Of a stretch of 8,891 nucleotides of DNA, positions 6,364-8,891 are shown one piece after another. The position numbers and the translations under genes were made by a program. Under the pieces are notes generated by a model. The model was given only the letters and a program-made list of their open reading frames with translations. It made no database searches and had not been told where the DNA came from. Source of the DNA: Christensenella sp. UBA1214 (GTDB taxonomy: Bacteria; Bacillota; Clostridia; Christensenellales; CAG-138); assembly GCA_002309375.1 (NCBI GenBank), contig DBXK01000009.1:22869-31759 (forward strand). Reading direction: 5' to 3'. How positions within the stretch are numbered: the first letter of the stretch is position 1; every line of letters begins with the position of its first letter.

Positions 6364-6369
6364 GAGGTG
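6364..6369 (+). promoter_or_regulatory. Ribosome binding site that decides the murD start
   Basis: The sequence gaggtg lies 6 bases before ATG 6376. The GTG at 6367 is in frame with murD and could be read as a start, adding three residues, but it forms part of this Shine-Dalgarno sequence. The same gaggtg precedes murE at the same kind of distance (3597-3602, ATG 3610). ATG 6376 is therefore the better start. Confidence 0.85.
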
Positions 6370-6375
6370 AAACTT

Positions 6376-7761
6376 ATGTGCAAACCTCCCAAACCGAACG
6401 GAAAGACCGCCCTCATCGTCGGCATGGCGAAGAGCGGCGTTTCGTCCGCAAAGCTCCTCTATAAGAAGGGCTACAATGTCATTATCAACGATCTCAAGAG
6501 CGAGATCCCCGGCCTCGAAGAGGAGCTCTCCGGCATCAAATACACGAATCGCCTCGGCGTCGCGCCGGAAGCGCTGCTCGAGGAAGCGGATCTGATGGTC
6601 ATCTCCCCCGTCATCCCGATCTTCAAGCCCTTTGTGAAGACCGCGATCCGCATGGGCGTCGAGGTCATCGGCGAGATCGAGCTCGGTTACCGCTACTGCA
6701 ACAGGAAGACCGATTTCGTCTGCATCGGCGGCACCAACGGCAAGACCACGACCACCGCGCTGACCGGCGAGATCTTCAAGGCGCACCATGCGCGTCTCGG
6801 CGAAGGCCGCGCGTTCGTGCTCGGCAATATCGGCATCCCGATCACCGAGCATGCCCTCGAGACCCGCCCCGGCGACACCGTCGTTGCGGAGATCGCGTCC
6901 CTCCAGCTCGAAAGCATCGTCAATTTCCGCTGCAATGCGGCGGGACTTCTCAATATTTCCGAGGATCACGTCAACCGCTTCGGCAGCATGGAGAACTATA
7001 TCGCCGCAAAGATGCGGATGTTCGAAAACCAGACCGAAGCGGATTTCGCCATTCTGAACGCGGATGATCCGATCGTTTCCGCCGTCGAAACGAAGGCGAG
7101 GAAGCTCTTCTTCTCCCGCCTGCATGAGGTCGACGAAGGCGCATTCGTCCGCAACGGGAGGATCTTCTTCCGCATGGACGGCGTTGAAACGGAGCTCATC
7201 CCCGCAAACGAGGTCCGCATCCTCGGCGCGCACAACCTCGAAAACGCGCTCTGCGCCGTCGCCCTGTCGATGTGCAGGGGCGTTCCCGCGGACATCATAT
7301 CCGAAGTGCTCCGAACCTTCCCGGGCGTTGAGCACCGCATCGAATTCACCCGTGAATTCAAGGGCGTGACCTTCTACAACGATTCAAAGGGCACGAACCC
7401 CGAATCCACGATCAAGGCCGTCGAAGCCATGACGAAGCCTACCGTGCTGATCCTCGGCGCGGGCAATTACGACAAGCAGAGCGATTACCGCCCCGTTTTC
7501 CGCGCGTTCAACGGCCGGATCAAGGCCGTCGTCGTCAACGGCTCCAACACGGACGCGATAATGAAGGCCGCGGAGGAGGAGGGCTATGGGAACATCCACG
7601 CCTGCCCCGATGATTTCCACGAGCTGATCTATACCGCCTTCTCGTATGCCGAAAGCGGCGACGCCGTCCTGCTCTCCCCCGCCTGTGCAAGCTGGGGCAT
7701 GTTCGACAATTACGAACAGCGCGGCGATATCTTCAAGCAGATCGTAAACGAAATGCAGTAA
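6376..7761 (+). CDS. murD: UDP-N-acetylmuramoyl-L-alanine--D-glutamate ligase MurD
   Basis: MurD is a cytoplasmic ATP-dependent ligase that adds D-glutamate to UDP-MurNAc-L-Ala, the step before MurE. It has 461 residues from ATG 6376; E. coli MurD has 438. The N-terminal Rossmann-like domain shows IVGMAKSGVSSAKLL (14-28), and SPVIP (77-81) is followed by VIGEIELGYR (97-106), which is typical of MurD rather than MurC. The central domain has the P-loop GGTNGKTTTT (118-127), AEIASLQLE (171-179) and YIAAKMRMF (208-216), where K212 corresponds to the carbamylated lysine K198 of E. coli MurD. GAHNLENALCA (284-294) and GVEHRIE (317-323) follow. The C-terminal domain has FYNDSKGTNPE (333-343), a GAGNYDK loop (361-367) in place of the usual GGxDK, and LLSPACASWGMFDNYEQRG (432-450). 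ftsW follows after 39 bases, so the two are probably co-transcribed and translated together. Confidence 0.97.
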   Translation: MCKPPKPNGKTALIVGMAKSGVSSAKLLYKKGYNVIINDLKSEIPGLEEELSGIKYTNRLGVAPEALLEEADLMVISPVIPIFKPFVKTAIRMGVEVIGEIELGYRYCNRKTDFVCIGGTNGKTTTTALTGEIFKAHHARLGEGRAFVLGNIGIPITEHALETRPGDTVVAEIASLQLESIVNFRCNAAGLLNISEDHVNRFGSMENYIAAKMRMFENQTEADFAILNADDPIVSAVETKARKLFFSRLHEVDEGAFVRNGRIFFRMDGVETELIPANEVRILGAHNLENALCAVALSMCRGVPADIISEVLRTFPGVEHRIEFTREFKGVTFYNDSKGTNPESTIKAVEAMTKPTVLILGAGNYDKQSDYRPVFRAFNGRIKAVVVNGSNTDAIMKAAEEEGYGNIHACPDDFHELIYTAFSYAESGDAVLLSPACASWGMFDNYEQRGDIFKQIVNEMQ

Positions 7762-7800
7762 AGCGGAGAGGGGCCGACCTTAGCGCGAACAGGGAAGAAA

Positions 7801-8891
7801 ATGGAAAACAACGTAACTCCCATCAAATTCAGGAACGAATCCGACAGGAAGCACCGCAGGTATGAGCTGCCCGGCGGGCTTCTCAGCATGGATTTCCCCC
7901 TGTTCTTCACGGTCCTCGCGATCTCGCTCTTCGGCCTCGTCATGCTCTTTTCCGCAAGCTATTACAAGGGAATGAGCGATTTCAACGACGGTCTGCACTA
8001 TGTCAAAAGCCAGGCCGTCTATCTTGCCGCCGGCGTTGCGGCGATGTTCGGCATTTCCCTGATACCATACAGGGTCTATAAAACAAAATTCGCGCTTATC
8101 GGCGGCTATATCCTCATGCTCCTGCTGCTTGTTGCGGTCAAATTCATGGGAACGGAGGTCCTCGGCGCCCAACGCTGGATCCGTATCGGAAGCTTCAGCT
8201 TCCAGCCTTCGGAGATCGTCAAATTCATCCTGATCGTCTGCATGGCGGCCTATATGAGCCGCTATGCAAAGAACCTCAACAAATTTTCCGGCATCATCGT
8301 TATCCTGCTGATGATCCTGCTGCCCGCAGTGCTCATCTTCATCCAGCCGAATATGTCCATGCTGATCATCATCTGCATACTGATGTTCATCATGATGTAT
8401 CTCGGCGGTGTTTCCTGGAAATGGCTTCTGTTTTTGATCGTTTCGGGCGCCGCTGCGCTGATTCTTCTGACCCTGATCAAGGATTACCGCAGCGACCGCA
8501 TCAAAGCATTCGTCGATCCGTGGAGCGATCCGACCGGCATATCCTACCAGACCGTCCAGTCGCTCTTCGCCTTCGGCAACGGCGGGTTCTTCGGCCAGGG
8601 CCTCGACGCGAGCCGCCAGAAGCTGCTGTTCCTTCCGGAAATGGAGAACGACTACATCCTCGCGATCATCGCCGAGGAGCTCGGCTTTTTCGGCGTAACG
8701 CTGCTGCTGCTCGCCTACGCATTCGTCATCTACCGCGGGATCCGCATCGCGCTCTCCGTCAAGGATAAATTCGCTTCACTCGTTGCGGGCGGCATTACCG
8801 CAGCGCTTGCGGTGCAGGTCATCGTCAACGTCGCAGTCGTCACCCACACGATCCCGGCGACCGGCCAGACGCTGCCCTTCATCAGTGCCGG
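7801..8891 (+). CDS. ftsW: FtsW/SpoVE-type SEDS peptidoglycan glycosyltransferase, 3'-truncated by window edge
   Basis: This SEDS-family membrane protein polymerises lipid II into glycan strands, working with the class B PBP encoded upstream. The frame from ATG 7801 stays open to the window end, with 363 complete codons visible. After a charged N-terminus of about 30 residues there are roughly nine hydrophobic spans. Family marks are LFSASYY (49-55), GAQRWIRIGSFSFQPSEIVK (122-141), the QPNMS element (182-186), FGNGGFFGQGLDASRQK (258-274), FLPEMENDYILAIIAEELGF (277-296) and, at the cut end, PATGQTLPFISA (352-363). D284 aligns with the Asp proposed to be catalytic in FtsW and RodA (D297 in E. 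coli FtsW). ATG 7801 follows aggga at 5 bases spacing. FtsW, RodA and SpoVE share all these motifs. The place after murD fits FtsW or SpoVE (the B. subtilis gene at this position is spoVE), not RodA. Confidence 0.94.
   Translation, partial: MENNVTPIKFRNESDRKHRRYELPGGLLSMDFPLFFTVLAISLFGLVMLFSASYYKGMSDFNDGLHYVKSQAVYLAAGVAAMFGISLIPYRVYKTKFALIGGYILMLLLLVAVKFMGTEVLGAQRWIRIGSFSFQPSEIVKFILIVCMAAYMSRYAKNLNKFSGIIVILLMILLPAVLIFIQPNMSMLIIICILMFIMMYLGGVSWKWLLFLIVSGAAALILLTLIKDYRSDRIKAFVDPWSDPTGISYQTVQSLFAFGNGGFFGQGLDASRQKLLFLPEMENDYILAIIAEELGFFGVTLLLLAYAFVIYRGIRIALSVKDKFASLVAGGITAALAVQVIVNVAVVTHTIPATGQTLPFISA

Noticed and set aside
6367..6375. GTG start for murD at 6367
   Set aside because: The GTG is part of the gaggtg ribosome binding site and would have none of its own. 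ATG 6376 is correctly spaced.
5086..7335. Minus-strand open frames of 392 (5086-6264) and 331 (6340-7335) codons opposite mraY and murD
   Set aside because: Same codon-bias effect. Neither shows a membrane, catalytic or binding motif, and the sense-strand genes explain the region.
1..8891. High density of GATC sites
   Set aside because: They arise from frequent Glu/Ala/Lys/Asp-Ile pairs using ATC and from GAT-C junctions in coding sequence. They are explained by codon bias and show no clustering suggestive of an origin.

Overview
The window is a stretch of a division and cell wall (dcw) operon from a Gram-positive bacterium, most likely a fairly GC-rich member of the Clostridia in the Bacillota. 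Four things point there. The gene order matches the Bacillus-type dcw cluster. The PBP carries C-terminal PASTA domains. MurE has the DNPR signature for meso-diaminopimelate. FtsL has only weak sequence identity. Codon choice is strongly biased to C-ending codons (ATC, CTC, GTC, CGC), as in many uncultured gut Clostridia. I cannot name a genus.

All seven genes are on the + strand. In order they are: rsmH (1-609, 5' end outside the window), ftsL-like (641-1096), a PASTA-containing class B PBP, ftsI/spoVD type (1226-3526), murE (3610-5067), mraY (5104-6123), murD (6376-7761) and ftsW/spoVE (7801 to the window end, 3' end outside). No murF lies between murE and mraY, as in Bacillus subtilis.

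The genes cooperate closely. MurE and MurD are cytoplasmic ligases that build the UDP-MurNAc-peptide, and MraY moves it to undecaprenyl phosphate to make lipid I. FtsW (glycan polymerase) and the FtsI-type PBP (transpeptidase) then use lipid II at the septum, with FtsL as a divisome partner. RsmH methylates 16S rRNA and is the usual first or second gene of this cluster.

The non-coding spacers are less ordinary than the genes. Three of them hold closely packed inverted repeats: ftsL-ftsI (129 bases), ftsI-murE (83 bases) and mraY-murD (252 bases). The mraY-murD spacer contains a compact element at 6195-6329. An outer 14-bp stem encloses a 19-bp uninterrupted stem and two smaller hairpins. Its G-U pairs form only in RNA copied from the + strand sense. 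It resembles no riboswitch or RNA family that I can recognise and is the best candidate here for something undescribed. The ftsL-ftsI spacer may fold so that the ftsI ribosome binding site is masked.

The long minus-strand open frames are codon-bias shadows of the real genes.
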